From assembly GCA_963745975.1 (NCBI GenBank), contig CAVUZJ010000026.1, forward strand, positions 16,538 to 80,537: 64,000 bases of DNA. Reading direction: 5' to 3'. Below the pieces are notes generated by a model. It did no database searches. It was not told where the DNA came from and saw nothing but the letters and a program-made list of their open reading frames with translations. Positions 49,928 through 59,012 of this stretch are shown piece after piece. Position numbers and translations under genes: made by a program. The stretch's first letter is position 1. Every line of letters begins with the position of its first letter. The stretch is from JAKAWQ01 sp963745975 (GTDB lineage Bacteria > Pseudomonadota > Alphaproteobacteria > Acetobacterales > Acetobacteraceae).

Positions 49928-50449
49928 ATGGACGCAGCGGTCACGCGCAAAAACGGCGCGCTCGAAGAGAACGGCTCCGAAGTCGGATACAGAATCGACA
50001 TAGAGCGCATCCAGAAGCTGCTCGCCCACCGCTATCCGATGCTGCTGGTCGATCGCATGCTCGATGTGGTTCCGAACCAATCGGCCACGGGCATCAAGAA
50101 CGTGACGATGAACGAGCCCTACTTCCAGGGCCACTTCCCGGGCCATCCGGTGGTGCCCGGGGTGATGATCGTCGAAAGCATGGCGCAGACTTCGGCGGCC
50201 CTGGTGCTCGAGACTTTGGGCGAGCATGCCGAGGGCAAGGTGGTCTATTTCATGTTCATCGACAACGCCAAGTTTCGCCGCCCGGTGACCCCGGGCGATC
50301 AGATGCGGATCAGGGTGGCGAAGGTGCGCCAGCGCGGCAATGTGTGGAAGTTCACCGCGGTTGTCGAGGTTGACGGGCACGTCGCGGCCGAGGCGAGCTA
50401 CGCCGCGATGATCATCAATCCCGCCGACCTGCCGGCGCAGAAGTTCTAA
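49928..50449 (+). CDS. fabZ: 3-hydroxyacyl-ACP dehydratase FabZ
   Basis: A 173-residue hotdog-fold enzyme of fatty-acid elongation. The active-site His and Glu are in YFQGHFPGHPVVPGVMIVES, with the HRYPMLLVDRMLD entry. About 20 extra N-terminal residues precede the core. It competes with lipid A synthesis for 3-hydroxyacyl-ACP, which explains the placement with lpxD and lpxA. A 320-bp palindromic gap follows. Confidence 0.95.
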   Translation: MDAAVTRKNGALEENGSEVGYRIDIERIQKLLAHRYPMLLVDRMLDVVPNQSATGIKNVTMNEPYFQGHFPGHPVVPGVMIVESMAQTSAALVLETLGEHAEGKVVYFMFIDNAKFRRPVTPGDQMRIRVAKVRQRGNVWKFTAVVEVDGHVAAEASYAAMIINPADLPAQKF

Positions 50450-50516
50450 AGTTCTAAACCGGAATCGGTTCGCGGGCCCTCGCCGATCCCGCGTCCCGCC
50501 AATCGTTTTCTCGCGC

Positions 50517-50618
50517 TAGAGCGTGTTCACCCTGACCGAACACGCTCTAAGTTGTTTTCCCGAGCGGATTCACGCGCCCCTGGATCGCTTCGCGATTCCA
50601 GTCAGGCGCGATCCGCTC
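50517..50618. repeat. Nested palindromes between fabZ and lpxA
   Basis: TAGAGCGTGTTC with its complement (50517-50549) forms a 12-bp-arm hairpin. A second structure pairs GAGCGGAT (50562-50569) with ATCCGCTC (50611-50618) and encloses a hairpin with CTGGATCGC/GCGATTCCAG arms (50580-50602). The TAGAGCG ends link it to the palindromes at 25997 and 55891. The rest of the 50450-50769 gap has no gene; a new promoter for lpxA may lie at its right end. Confidence 0.7.
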
Positions 50619-50769
50619 TATCGTCGGCTCGAATGCAACGTTCCGCCCGGTTGCAACAGAGGGCAACAATCATTGACTTGGGAATAGGGCGATTGCCCAG
50701 CATCGTTGCCGAACTTTCGCCTTCGTTTGCCGCCTACCCTCTCTCGGAGCCGAGAAAGTCCCGTTGCCG

Positions 50770-51648
50770 ATGGACCGCCTGACCGAAGCGCCCGAGATGC
50801 TCGAGCCGAATGTCGAACCGCTCAGGGCGACCAAGCGGCGGCCGGCGGATATTCATCCGACGGCGCTGGTGGCACAGCAAGCGGTGATCGAAGCGGGTGC
50901 CAGCATCGGCCCCTGGTGCCAGATCGGGCCCAACGTCGTGATTGAGCGCGGGGCGCGCCTGCACGCCCACGTTGTGGTGGACGGCCACACGCGGATCGGT
51001 GCGGAGGCGGAACTTTATCCCTTCTGCACCGTCGGACTGGCGCCGCAGGACCTCAAATATCGCGGCCAGCCCACCTCGTGCGAGATCGGGCCGCGCACGC
51101 AGATACGCGAGCACTGCACGATCCATCGCGGGACGGTGACGGGTGTCGGCGTCACCCGCGTCGGGGCCGATTGCCTGGTGATGGCGGTTGCGCATGTGGC
51201 GCATGATTGCCAGATCGGCAACAACGTCATCATCGCCAACAATGTCGTCATGGGCGGGCACGTCCAGATCGCCGATCAGGCGGTGATCGGCGGCGTCGCC
51301 GCGCTCCATCAGTACGTGCGCATCGGCCGCGGGGCGATCATCGGCGGGGCCACGGGCGTCGGCGGAGACGTGATCCCCTTCGGCGCCGTCATCGGCAATC
51401 GCGGGCGGCTGGTCGGGCTGAACGTGGTGGGGCTCAAGCGACGCGGCACCCCGAGCGACGTGGTGCGCAAGCTCAGGGCGGTCTACCTTTCCCTCTTCCG
51501 CGACGAGGGAATTTTCGCGACCCGCCTCGCGGAGACGCGGCGCCGCCACGGCGAGGACATGCTGGTGCGCGAGATCATGGAATTCATCGACGCGCCGAGC
51601 CATCGCGGTCTGATCCGCGCAACGCTGCGCTGGGAAGGCGACGACTGA
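50770..51648 (+). CDS. lpxA: UDP-N-acetylglucosamine O-acyltransferase
   Basis: A 292-residue enzyme of the first lipid A step. Hexapeptide repeats begin IHPTALVAQQAVIEAGASIG; the catalytic His is in VAHVAHDCQIGNNVIIANN. The C-terminal helical domain (LRAVYLSLFRDEGIFATRLA) is typical. Start ATG 50770 is chosen over TTG 50764. About 28 residues precede the usual start of the helix. Confidence 0.95.
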   Translation: MDRLTEAPEMLEPNVEPLRATKRRPADIHPTALVAQQAVIEAGASIGPWCQIGPNVVIERGARLHAHVVVDGHTRIGAEAELYPFCTVGLAPQDLKYRGQPTSCEIGPRTQIREHCTIHRGTVTGVGVTRVGADCLVMAVAHVAHDCQIGNNVIIANNVVMGGHVQIADQAVIGGVAALHQYVRIGRGAIIGGATGVGGDVIPFGAVIGNRGRLVGLNVVGLKRRGTPSDVVRKLRAVYLSLFRDEGIFATRLAETRRRHGEDMLVREIMEFIDAPSHRGLIRATLRWEGDD

Positions 51649-51682
51649 CGAGCGGCTTCTGCCCTCATTCGGGCATCAAGCC

Positions 51683-51955
51683 TCAATTCACCGAAGAGGC
51701 GATCGGCTGGAGGGGATCGGCCGGCGCGAAGAGCGTCGTCGTCGTGGCGTGAACGGCCTCATGCTCGCAAACCGCGATCGCGACCCAAAGCGCGCGGACG
51801 GTGCAGGTGAGACCAAGGGAGCCGGCTTCGTCGGCGAGCATCCTGAGGCACTGGCCGATACCGCCGGCCGTCGGGCGGCAGGCAGTGGCCGAGGCCGCCG
51901 CCGGTTCGCCGGCCGGTTCCGGATCCCGCATTGCGATGAATTTCGGCTCGCTCAT
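51683..51955 (-). CDS. Hypothetical 90-residue protein on the opposite strand
   Basis: A minus-strand frame beginning MSEPKFIAMRDPEPAGEPAA with GAGGATCC just upstream. The core CRPTAGGIGQCLRMLADEAG and LTCTVRALWVAIAVCEHEAV looks helical and protein-like. No family is recognised. It lies in the 466-bp gap between lpxA and lpxI, which has no other gene. Confidence 0.5.
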   Translation of the reverse strand: MSEPKFIAMRDPEPAGEPAAASATACRPTAGGIGQCLRMLADEAGSLGLTCTVRALWVAIAVCEHEAVHATTTTLFAPADPLQPIASSVN

Positions 51956-52114
51956 GGATCCTCGAGGGTTTTTGGATCTATGCCGCAATGGTTGTGATCC
52001 CGGCAACATAAAATACGTTCACGAACCGAAGCAATGCATGGCGCCCGGATTCCGCCGCCGGCCTTATTCATCTAGAAAGGGCGGGGGTGCCATCGCGGCG
52101 AGGATGGTTGGCAA

Positions 52115-52984
52115 GTGTTGAGCGACGGGCGAGGGACAAGCCTTGGCATCCTGGCGGGGGGCGGCCCATTGCCGGGGCGGGTGGCCGCCGCGGCCGCGGC
52201 CGCGGGGCGGGATGTCTTTCTGGTCGGCCTCGAGGGGTTCGCCGACCCGGGCGTTCTGGCGCCCTATCCCCACGCTTTCGCCCGGGTCGGCGCGGCCGGG
52301 CGCATCCGCGAGCTTTTGCGTGCGCACGCCTGCCGCGAGCTCGTCCTGGTGGGGTCGGTGCGCCGGCCCTCCATGCTCGATCTCAGGCCCGACGCCCTCG
52401 CCGCGCGCTTGCTCGGCCGGATCGGCCGCCGCGCCTTCGCCGGCGACGACGGGTTGCTGGCGGCGATCGTGCGGGTCCTGAACGATGAGGGGTTCGCGGT
52501 GCTCGGCGTCGAGAAGGTGCTGCGCGAGGCGGTCGGGCCGGCGGGGCTGCTCTCTCGGGCCGCGCCCGATGCGGCGGCGATGGCCGACATCGAGCGTGGC
52601 ATCGCCGTCGCGCGCGCGCTGGGCGGCGTGGACGTGGGGCAGGGGTGCGTGGTGCAGCAGGGCATGGTGCTGGCGGTCGAGGCGGCCGAGGGCACCGACG
52701 CGATGCTGGCCCGTGCGGGCGCGCTCGCCCGCCCCGGGCCCGGGGGCGTGCTGGTGAAGCTCGTCAAGCCGGGACAGGACAGGCGGGCCGATCTGCCGAC
52801 AGTGGGGCCCGAGACGGTGCGCCTCGCCGCGTCCGTGGGGCTTCGCGGGATCGCCTTCGAGGCCGGCGGCACGCTGATCGTCGATCGCGCGCTCGCGGTC
52901 GATGCGGCGGACGCGGCCGGTCTGTTCCTTCTCGGGCTCGATCCGGCTACCTTCGGGCCGATGAGCGAAGGAGGGAGTGGATGA
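52115..52984 (+). CDS. lpxI: UDP-2,3-diacylglucosamine pyrophosphatase LpxI
   Basis: A 289-residue protein converting UDP-2,3-diacylglucosamine to lipid X in species lacking LpxH. It has the LpxI/DUF1009 features: LGILAGGGPLPGRVA, SVRRPSMLDLRPD, FAGDDGLLAAIVRVL, GQGCVVQQGMVLAVEAAEGTD and KPGQDRRADLPTVGPETV. The start is GTG 52115 (or TTG 52118). Placement after lpxA is usual in alphaproteobacteria. Confidence 0.93.
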   Translation: MLSDGRGTSLGILAGGGPLPGRVAAAAAAAGRDVFLVGLEGFADPGVLAPYPHAFARVGAAGRIRELLRAHACRELVLVGSVRRPSMLDLRPDALAARLLGRIGRRAFAGDDGLLAAIVRVLNDEGFAVLGVEKVLREAVGPAGLLSRAAPDAAAMADIERGIAVARALGGVDVGQGCVVQQGMVLAVEAAEGTDAMLARAGALARPGPGGVLVKLVKPGQDRRADLPTVGPETVRLAASVGLRGIAFEAGGTLIVDRALAVDAADAAGLFLLGLDPATFGPMSEGGSG

Positions 52985-53382
52985 GCACCGCCGATCGGCG
53001 CCTGCTGCACACCATGATCCGGGTGAAGGATCTGGACGCGAGCGTGGGCTTCTACACGAAGCTGCTCGGGATGAAGGAATTGCGCCGGCGCGAGGTGCCG
53101 GACGGGAAATACACCCTCGCCTTCGTGGGCTATGGCGAGGAGGCGGAGCAAAGCGTTCTCGAGCTCACCTACAACTGGGGCAAGGACGACGGCTACGAGC
53201 TCGGCACGGGGTTCGGGCATCTCGCGGTGGGCGTCCCGGACGTGGCGGCGACCTGTGCGGCGCTGCGCCAGGCGGGGGCGAAGATCACGCGCGAGCCCGG
53301 GCCGGTGAAGTTCGGCACGACGGTGATCGCCTTTGTCGAAGATCCGGACGGCTACAAGATCGAGCTCGTGCAAAGGCCGTAG
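52981..53382 (+). CDS. gloA: Lactoylglutathione lyase (glyoxalase I-like)
   Basis: A 133-residue VOC-fold protein, the length of bacterial GloA, overlapping lpxI by ATGA. Metal ligands are expected from RRLLHTMIRVKDLDASVGFY (His), SVLELTYNWG (Glu), FGHLAVGVPDV (His) and YKIELVQRP (Glu), all present. It would isomerise the hemithioacetal of methylglyoxal and glutathione. It is probably cotranscribed with lpxI. Confidence 0.9.
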   Translation: MSTADRRLLHTMIRVKDLDASVGFYTKLLGMKELRRREVPDGKYTLAFVGYGEEAEQSVLELTYNWGKDDGYELGTGFGHLAVGVPDVAATCAALRQAGAKITREPGPVKFGTTVIAFVEDPDGYKIELVQRP

Positions 53383-53478
53383 CCTCGTGTGGCGTCCCCC
53401 GGGCGCGTTGACCGCCCCGGCACGGATCCCTAACCTCGGCAGCGCGGGATCGGTGCGGTGGCGGCCCGGATTTGGCTT

Positions 53479-53572
53479 GGAGGGATGGCCGAGCGGCTGA
53501 AGGCGGCGGTTTGCTAAACCGTTATACGGTTGAACGACCGTATCGGGGGTTCGAATCCCCCTCCCTCCGCCA
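53479..53572 (+). tRNA. tRNA-Ser (anticodon GCU)
   Basis: The acceptor stem GGAGGGA pairs with TCCCTCC, followed by G and an encoded CCA (53570-53572). The D arm is TGGCCGAGCGGCTGAAGG. The anticodon loop TTTGCTAAA places GCT at 53513-53515. A long variable arm (TACGGTTGAACGACCGTA) marks a class II tRNA. The T arm is GGGGGTTCGAATCCCCC. It reads AGC and AGU. An integrase remnant follows, the usual sign of tRNA-targeted integration. Confidence 0.97.
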
Positions 53573-53733
53573 GCCCGTCTTTCTTTTTCCCCACCTTTCT
53601 CGCATCCCGGCAAAGTCCCGCGCAAATGCGCGGACTTGCCAAGGGGCGGTTCTCTGCCCGCCGGATTTCGCCGCCGCCAGCGAGCCGGCGGGGCGGTTTT
53701 CTCTCTCGCCCGGTTTGTCGGTTCGCTTTGCGC

Positions 53734-53916
53734 ATCTTCGAGCCGGTGACCCCGCACGGCATGCGGGCGGGCTTCGTCACCACGGCCTACCGAAACGGCG
53801 TGCCGGACGAGGAGATCATGAGCCATACCAGGCACCGGAGCCTGACCACCCTGCGGCGCTAAGTCCGCCGTGCCAAACTCGACACGGCCAGCCCATCGGG
53901 CAGGCTCGACCTGTGA
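53734..53916 (+). pseudogene. Tyrosine integrase C-terminal remnant with the catalytic Tyr replaced by a stop
   Basis: The frame reads IFEPVTPHGMRAGFVTTAYRNG, then VPDEEIMSHTRHRSLTTLRR, TAA (53860-53862), VRRAKLDTASPSGRLDL and TGA. This is the HxxR...H...Y end of a phage-type integrase; HGMR gives the His and Arg. The codon where the nucleophilic Tyr should stand (LRRYVRRAKL) is TAA. No N-terminal domain is left. It lies 160 bp downstream of tRNA-Ser. Confidence 0.75.
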
Positions 53917-54515
53917 CACCGGACGGCCCGGCCGCGCTCACGTTGTCGCGCTTCCGTTTGGACCCGTTTCATCGTGGATCTCGTCCGCTCGGGAGTCTCT
54001 CCGCGAACCCTGGCGCCGGGAGACTGACGGTTCTATAGGCTCGCGCCACGCGGAGACTCCTGTGGGTGACCGCTGGGATATCGACGGCACTTTGCGGAGG
54101 TTATTCCGGAGGCGTTATCTATCCGGACATCCGGATCGCGAATGACCTGAGTGCGATCTCTCTCGCAGCGTGAACTCCCCACAGTCTTGCATCGTCGCAA
54201 GCGCCAGCCGATGCAGTGGACGTGGTGCCGTGCCCACCTGCTGCGGCAGATCCGAAACCGTGCCCTCCACGGCGCCTTTGGACCCCTCTTCGAGCGATGG
54301 TGTCCAAGCTCGGCTGACGACAACGCACTTCAAGCCAACTGGGCTGCAGCGTGAGCACCCCTAGGACCCTCGTGCTCTCCCGCCCAATGCCTCATCACGC
54401 CCATCCCGCTCTAGGCGCGCTTTCCGCACATCGGCGGAACGGCTATCGTTCCCGCGAGCGAGCGGGTTGCCCGCCCGCTCCAACGCACAACCGGAAGCAA
54501 ATGGAGGAATCGACG
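53917..54515. other. Gene-free stretch between integrase remnant and MFS gene
   Basis: About 600 bp without a convincing gene. Short frames on both strands have no protein-like segments, apart from one short piece near 53967-54030 reading FIVDLVRSGVSPRTLAPGD, which might be another recombinase scrap. CCCATCCCGCTCTAG near 54400 is half of the dispersed palindrome family. The region looks like decayed mobile DNA plus the MFS promoter. Confidence 0.4.
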
Positions 54516-55820
54516 ATGAGCAGCACCGTTGCCACGCCGACCAACCAGCAGATCTTCAAGGTTGCGTTCGCCAGCATCATCGGGTCAGTCATCGAGCAGT
54601 ACGACTTCCTGGTCACCGGCGTCATCGCCGCCACCGTCTGGGGCGGCGTCTTCTTCAAGCTGCCGGGGCTGGCCGCCGTCGCCGCCGCGATCGGCGTCTA
54701 CGGCATCGGCATCATCATCCGCCCCGTCGGCGCCTACATCTTCGGCAACATCGCCGACCGGAACGGCCGCCGCGACGCGATGGTGTATGCCCTCGTGCTG
54801 ATGGGCGTCAGCACGCTCCTGATCGGACTTACCCCGAGCTACGACAGCATCGGCCCGATCGCACCCGCGCTGCTGATCATCTTCCGCCTCGCCCAGGGCA
54901 TCAGCTTCGGCGCGGAGTTCGGCACTGCTGCTACCTGGGTGGTCGAGCAGGCGGCGCGCTCGAAGTACCGTGCATTTTGGGGTGCCTGGGTCGGATTCGC
55001 TATCCCGATCGGGCTTCTGCTTGGCTTCGGCTCGGTGATCCTGGTGCAATCCCTGATGTCGCACGCCGCCTTCCTGGCCTGGGGCTGGCGCATCTTCTTC
55101 TTCCTCGGCTTCCTGGTCGCGATCGTCGGGATCGCTATCCGCACCCGCACCGAAGACAGCTTCGTCTTCTCGGCGCACAAGGCGAAGACCGCCGTGCTGA
55201 ATTTCCCGGCGAGCCAGGTCTGGCGGGAGATGCCGCTCCGCATCCTTCGCACCTCGCTCGTGAACGCGATGTTCGGCGGCGCCTTCTTCCTCTGCTTCGT
55301 GTTCGGCACCGGCTACATGAAGGCTGTCGGCTTCAGCGCCCAGGAGGCAGAATCGATCGGCCTCATCGCCGCCGCCTTCATGCTGCTCTTCATGATCATC
55401 GGCTCCCTGCTCGCGGATGCGATCAACCGCCGCACTATTCTCCTGATCGCCGCGATCGTGTTCCTCGTCTTTGCGATCCCTTATTTCTACCTCATCAACA
55501 CCAAGAGCTTTCTTTTCGCGACGATCGCCGAGGTGATCGGTTTCGGCTTCGTGTTCGGCTTCGGTTATGGGGCGATTCCCGCATTCTACACGGAGAATTT
55601 TCCGACGCGCTACCGCGCCTCGGGCGCTAGCGCCGGCTACCAGATCTCGCAAGTTTATGGCGGTGGGCTGATCCCAATCCTAGCCGGGCTGCTGCTCCGC
55701 GCCTACGGCATCCACGAGGCTTACATCTATATCGGCCTGATGGTGATGATCTATGCCGTGCTCGCGATCTACGCAATTCTGCTAACGCCGGAGACCAAGG
55801 AAGCGAACCTCGAAACCTAA
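54516..55820 (+). CDS. MFS transporter, metabolite:H+ symporter family
   Basis: A 434-residue, 12-helix transporter. The N-terminus (FASIIGSVIEQYDFLVTGVI) and the loop GNIADRNGRRDAMVYALVLM with RLAQGISFGAEFGTAATWV match the MHS family (ProP, KgtP, ShiA-like), which import organic acids, betaine or similar with protons. The substrate is unknown. ATG 54516 has GGAGGA 7 bp upstream; the ATG at 54501 overlaps that ribosome site. Confidence 0.88.
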   Translation: MSSTVATPTNQQIFKVAFASIIGSVIEQYDFLVTGVIAATVWGGVFFKLPGLAAVAAAIGVYGIGIIIRPVGAYIFGNIADRNGRRDAMVYALVLMGVSTLLIGLTPSYDSIGPIAPALLIIFRLAQGISFGAEFGTAATWVVEQAARSKYRAFWGAWVGFAIPIGLLLGFGSVILVQSLMSHAAFLAWGWRIFFFLGFLVAIVGIAIRTRTEDSFVFSAHKAKTAVLNFPASQVWREMPLRILRTSLVNAMFGGAFFLCFVFGTGYMKAVGFSAQEAESIGLIAAAFMLLFMIIGSLLADAINRRTILLIAAIVFLVFAIPYFYLINTKSFLFATIAEVIGFGFVFGFGYGAIPAFYTENFPTRYRASGASAGYQISQVYGGGLIPILAGLLLRAYGIHEAYIYIGLMVMIYAVLAIYAILLTPETKEANLET

Positions 55821-55890
55821 GCGCTCGCGAAGCGGGGATGCTGGCGCCGAAATGCGGGTGCCAGCCCCCGACGCCCTCCTCTCCGATGCA

Positions 55891-55925
55891 GGATGCGTTC
55901 GCTTGCGCTCACGTATCCCGCTCTA
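55891..55925. repeat. Palindrome-family copy at the lpd 3' end
   Basis: GGATGCGTTCGCTTGCGCTC followed by ACGTATCCCGCTCTA shares its central 20 bp with the loop of the palindrome at 25997-26042 (ATGCGTTCGC/CGCTCAC). GGAT pairs with ATCC. It ends inside the stop codon of lpd, so it may serve as its terminator. Confidence 0.55.
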
Positions 55926-57659
55926 GCGCCGCCGGGCCGGCATCAGGTCCGTTATGTCGCCCGTGAACATTTCAGCGGCCATGGCGATGGTCTCGGAGAG
56001 CGTCGGGTGCGGGTGGATGGTCAGCCCGATATCCTCGGCGTCCGCCCCCATTTCGATCGCCAGTCCCGCCTCGGCGATAAGATCGCCGGCGTTCGGTCCG
56101 ACAATGCCGCAACCGATGATCCGGCGCGTGGCCTCGTCGAAAAGAAGCTTGGTCATCCCTTCATCTCGGCCGAGCGAAAGCGATCGCCCCGAGGCGGCCC
56201 AGGGGAAGACGCCCTTGCCGTACTTCAGGCCCTGCGCCTTCGCCTCGTTCTCCGTAAGGCCCGCCCAGGCAATCTCCGGATCGGTATACGCGACCGAGGG
56301 GATCACCCTGGCGTCGAAAGCACTGTTGTGGCCGGCCGCAACCTCGGCCGCCACCTTGCCCTCATGCGTCGCCTTATGCGCCAGCATCGGCTGGCCGACG
56401 ATGTCGCCGATAGCGAAGATGTGGCCGGCACTGGTGCGCATCTGCTTGTCGACCGGAATGAAGCCGCGCTCGTCGACGCGCACGCCCGCATTCTCCGCCC
56501 CGATCAGCCGGCCGTTCGGCCGCCGCCCCACCGCAACCAGGATTCGATCGAAGATGTCCCGGGCCGGCGCCTTAGGCCCTTCGAAGGAAATGGTGACGCC
56601 GTCCGGTCCCGCGGCGGCGCCCGTGACTTTGGTCTTGAGGTGAATCGCCTCGTAGCGCGTCTCGATCCGCTTGTGCAGCGGCGCCACGATATCCTTGTCC
56701 GCGCCGGGAATGATCTGGTCCATCAGCTCGACGATCGTTACCTTCGCCCCGAGCGCGTGGTACACTGTCGCCATTTCGAGCCCGATGATGCCACCGCCGA
56801 TCACGAGAAGGCGCTTTGGGATGCCAGCGAGCTCGAGCGCTCCGGTCGAATCGATGACCCGCGGATCGGCATGCGGAATGAACGGCAGTGTCAGCGCCTC
56901 TGAGCCCGCGGCGATGATCGCCTGCTCGAAGGTCACCGTCTTCGTTCCGTCGCCGTTTGCTTGCTCGACCACCAGTTGGTTCGGGGCGGCGAACTGGCCG
57001 CTACCGGCGACCACCGTCACCTTGCGCTGCCGGGCGAGCCCCGCGAGCCCGCCGGTCAGCCGCTTGACGACCCCGTCCTTCCAGCCGCGCAGCCGGTCGA
57101 GATCGACCGCGGGTGCGCCCCCGCCGTTGAAGGTGACACCGAAGTGGCTCACCTCGACCACCTCGTCGATCACCTTGGCCGCGTGCAACAGGGCTTTCGA
57201 AGGGATGCACCCGACATTGAGACAGACGCCGCCGAGCGTCGCCCAGCGCTCCACCAGCACCACCTTCTTCCCGAGGTCCGCGGCGCGGAACGCCGCCGTG
57301 TAGCCGCCCGGGCCGGCGCCCAGCACCAGCACCTCGGCTTGGTAGTCCCCGAGGCCGGCGGCGCGCGGCTTTGCGCCTGCTGCGGCCGCGATGGCCCCGG
57401 CAGGCGGCGCCGCCTGCTCCTTCGCTCCGGTTAAGAGCGTGAGGATCAGGTCGCCCTCGGAGACCCGATCCCCCTTCCGCACCTTCACCTCGCCCACCTT
57501 GCCCGCGGCCGGCGAGGGAATGTCCATCGTCGCCTTGTCGCTCTCGAGCGTGATCAGCGGATCGTCGACGGCGATCTTCTGCTCCGGCCCGACATGCACC
57601 TCGATGATCGGCACGTCCTTGAAGTCGCCGATATCCGGGACCGTGATCTCGATGCTCAT
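55923..57659 (-). CDS. lpdA: Dihydrolipoyl dehydrogenase (E3) with N-terminal lipoyl domain
   Basis: A 578-residue E3 of pyruvate dehydrogenase. Residues 1-80 form a lipoyl domain with the lipoylated Lys in LESDKATMDIP. The flavoprotein follows: VLVLGAGPGGYTAAFRAADL (FAD), GGVCLNVGCIPSKALL (redox-active Cys pair), LLVIGGGIIGLEMATVYHAL (NAD), HIFAIGDIVGQPMLAHKA, and the dimer-interface HPHPTLSE. It reoxidises dihydrolipoamide to make NADH. Lipoylated E3 is typical of aceE-type clusters in some proteobacteria. Confidence 0.96.
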   Translation of the reverse strand: MSIEITVPDIGDFKDVPIIEVHVGPEQKIAVDDPLITLESDKATMDIPSPAAGKVGEVKVRKGDRVSEGDLILTLLTGAKEQAAPPAGAIAAAAGAKPRAAGLGDYQAEVLVLGAGPGGYTAAFRAADLGKKVVLVERWATLGGVCLNVGCIPSKALLHAAKVIDEVVEVSHFGVTFNGGGAPAVDLDRLRGWKDGVVKRLTGGLAGLARQRKVTVVAGSGQFAAPNQLVVEQANGDGTKTVTFEQAIIAAGSEALTLPFIPHADPRVIDSTGALELAGIPKRLLVIGGGIIGLEMATVYHALGAKVTIVELMDQIIPGADKDIVAPLHKRIETRYEAIHLKTKVTGAAAGPDGVTISFEGPKAPARDIFDRILVAVGRRPNGRLIGAENAGVRVDERGFIPVDKQMRTSAGHIFAIGDIVGQPMLAHKATHEGKVAAEVAAGHNSAFDARVIPSVAYTDPEIAWAGLTENEAKAQGLKYGKGVFPWAASGRSLSLGRDEGMTKLLFDEATRRIIGCGIVGPNAGDLIAEAGLAIEMGADAEDIGLTIHPHPTLSETIAMAAEMFTGDITDLMPARRR

Positions 57660-57672
57660 CGTTCACCCCCGC

Positions 57673-58945
57673 TCACAGCATCAGCCGGCGCACGTCCTCG
57701 AGCAACGTGCAGAGCTGTCGCGCAAAGCGCGCCGCGAGCGCCCCGTCGATCACGCGATGATCGTAGGACACGTAAAGCGGCAGCATCAGCCGCGGGCGGA
57801 ACGATTCGCCGTCCCAGACCGGCGCCATCTTCGATCGCACGACACCCAGGATCGCGACTTCTGGCGCATTCACGATCGGGGTGAAATCGATCCCGCCGAT
57901 CCCACCGAGCGACGAGATGGTAAAGGTGCCGCCCTGCATCTCGGCCGGAGCGAGCTTGCCCTCACGTGCCTTGGCCGAAGCGTCGGCGAGCTCCCGGCTG
58001 AGCTCGACGACGCCCTTGCGGTCCACGTCCCGGATCACCGGCACGACGAGGCCCTCGGGCGTATCGACCGCGATTCCGAGATGGTAATATTTCTTGAGGA
58101 CAAGCGCGTCCTTCTCCGGGCTGAGAGAGCTGTTGAAGTCCGGGAACATCTTGAGCGCCGAGACGCTTGCCTTCATCAGGAAGGGCAGCAGCGAGACCCG
58201 GTAGGGCTTGTTCTTGTCTGCCTTGGCATCGGCGTCGAGCTCTTTGCGGTATTCCTCGAGCCCGGTGATGTCCGCTTCGTCGCCGTGCGTGACGTGCGGC
58301 ACGTTGAGCCAGGCGCGATGCAGGAACGGGCCCGAAATCCGCCGGATCCGCGCGAGCGGCCTGGTCTCGACCGGTCCGAACTTCGCAAAATCGACGGGCG
58401 GGATCTCGGGAATGCCCATCCCGGCCGGTGGGCCCGGTGCGACCGGCCCTCTCAGGAAGGCCTTCACGTCCTCCTTCGTAATCCGCCCCTTTTCTCCCGT
58501 GCCCGTGAGCCCCGCGAGATCGATGCCGAGTTCGCGGGCGAGACGCCGCACCGCCGGGCTGGCGTGCACGCCGGCAAAGTCTGCGCCACCTGCTCGTCAT
58601 CGGCGCGGCGGCCGGAGGCGGTTGCGGGCGCGGCTCAGGGACCGGTTCTTGCAAGGCAATCACCGGAGGCGGCGGGGTCACCGGTGGCTCGGCCGTTCCC
58701 GCCTTGAGCCGCAGGATCGGCGAGCCCTCGCTTACCTTGTCACCGACCTTGACCAGGAGCCGGTCCACCGTGCCGTCCCGCGGCGCCGGCACGTCCATGG
58801 TCGCCTTGTCGCTTTCGAGCGTGATCAGCGGATCGTCGGTTTTCACCGCCTCGCCCGGACTGACATGGACCTCGATGATCGGGACGTTCCTGAAGTCCCC
58901 GATGTCAGGGACGAGGATTTCGTTGCTCGCTTCCACCCTTGGCAT
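57673..58945 (-). CDS. aceF: Dihydrolipoamide acetyltransferase (E2) of pyruvate dehydrogenase, frame-broken in the linker
   Basis: E2 transfers acetyl from lipoamide to CoA and forms the core of the complex. The first frame (from 58945) has the lipoyl domain IGDFRNVPIIEVHVSPGEAV with LESDKATMDVP, then a Pro-rich linker. Between about 58640 and 58570 the frame changes. The second frame has the E3-binding domain HASPAVRRLARELGIDLAGL and the catalytic domain ending DHRVIDGALAARFARQL. The net shift equals one extra base or two missing. Both halves are well conserved, so error or recent mutation is likely. Confidence 0.88.
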
Positions 58946-59012
58946 CTCCCCTTGATCCCGGCGGACGGGCCGCCGGCGTGTCGCAGCAATCAGCCTTGCG
59001 GGCGATCGGCCC

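Noticed and set aside
53734..53916. Functional integrase at tRNA-Ser
   Set aside because: Only the last 60 codons remain and the catalytic Tyr codon is a stop.
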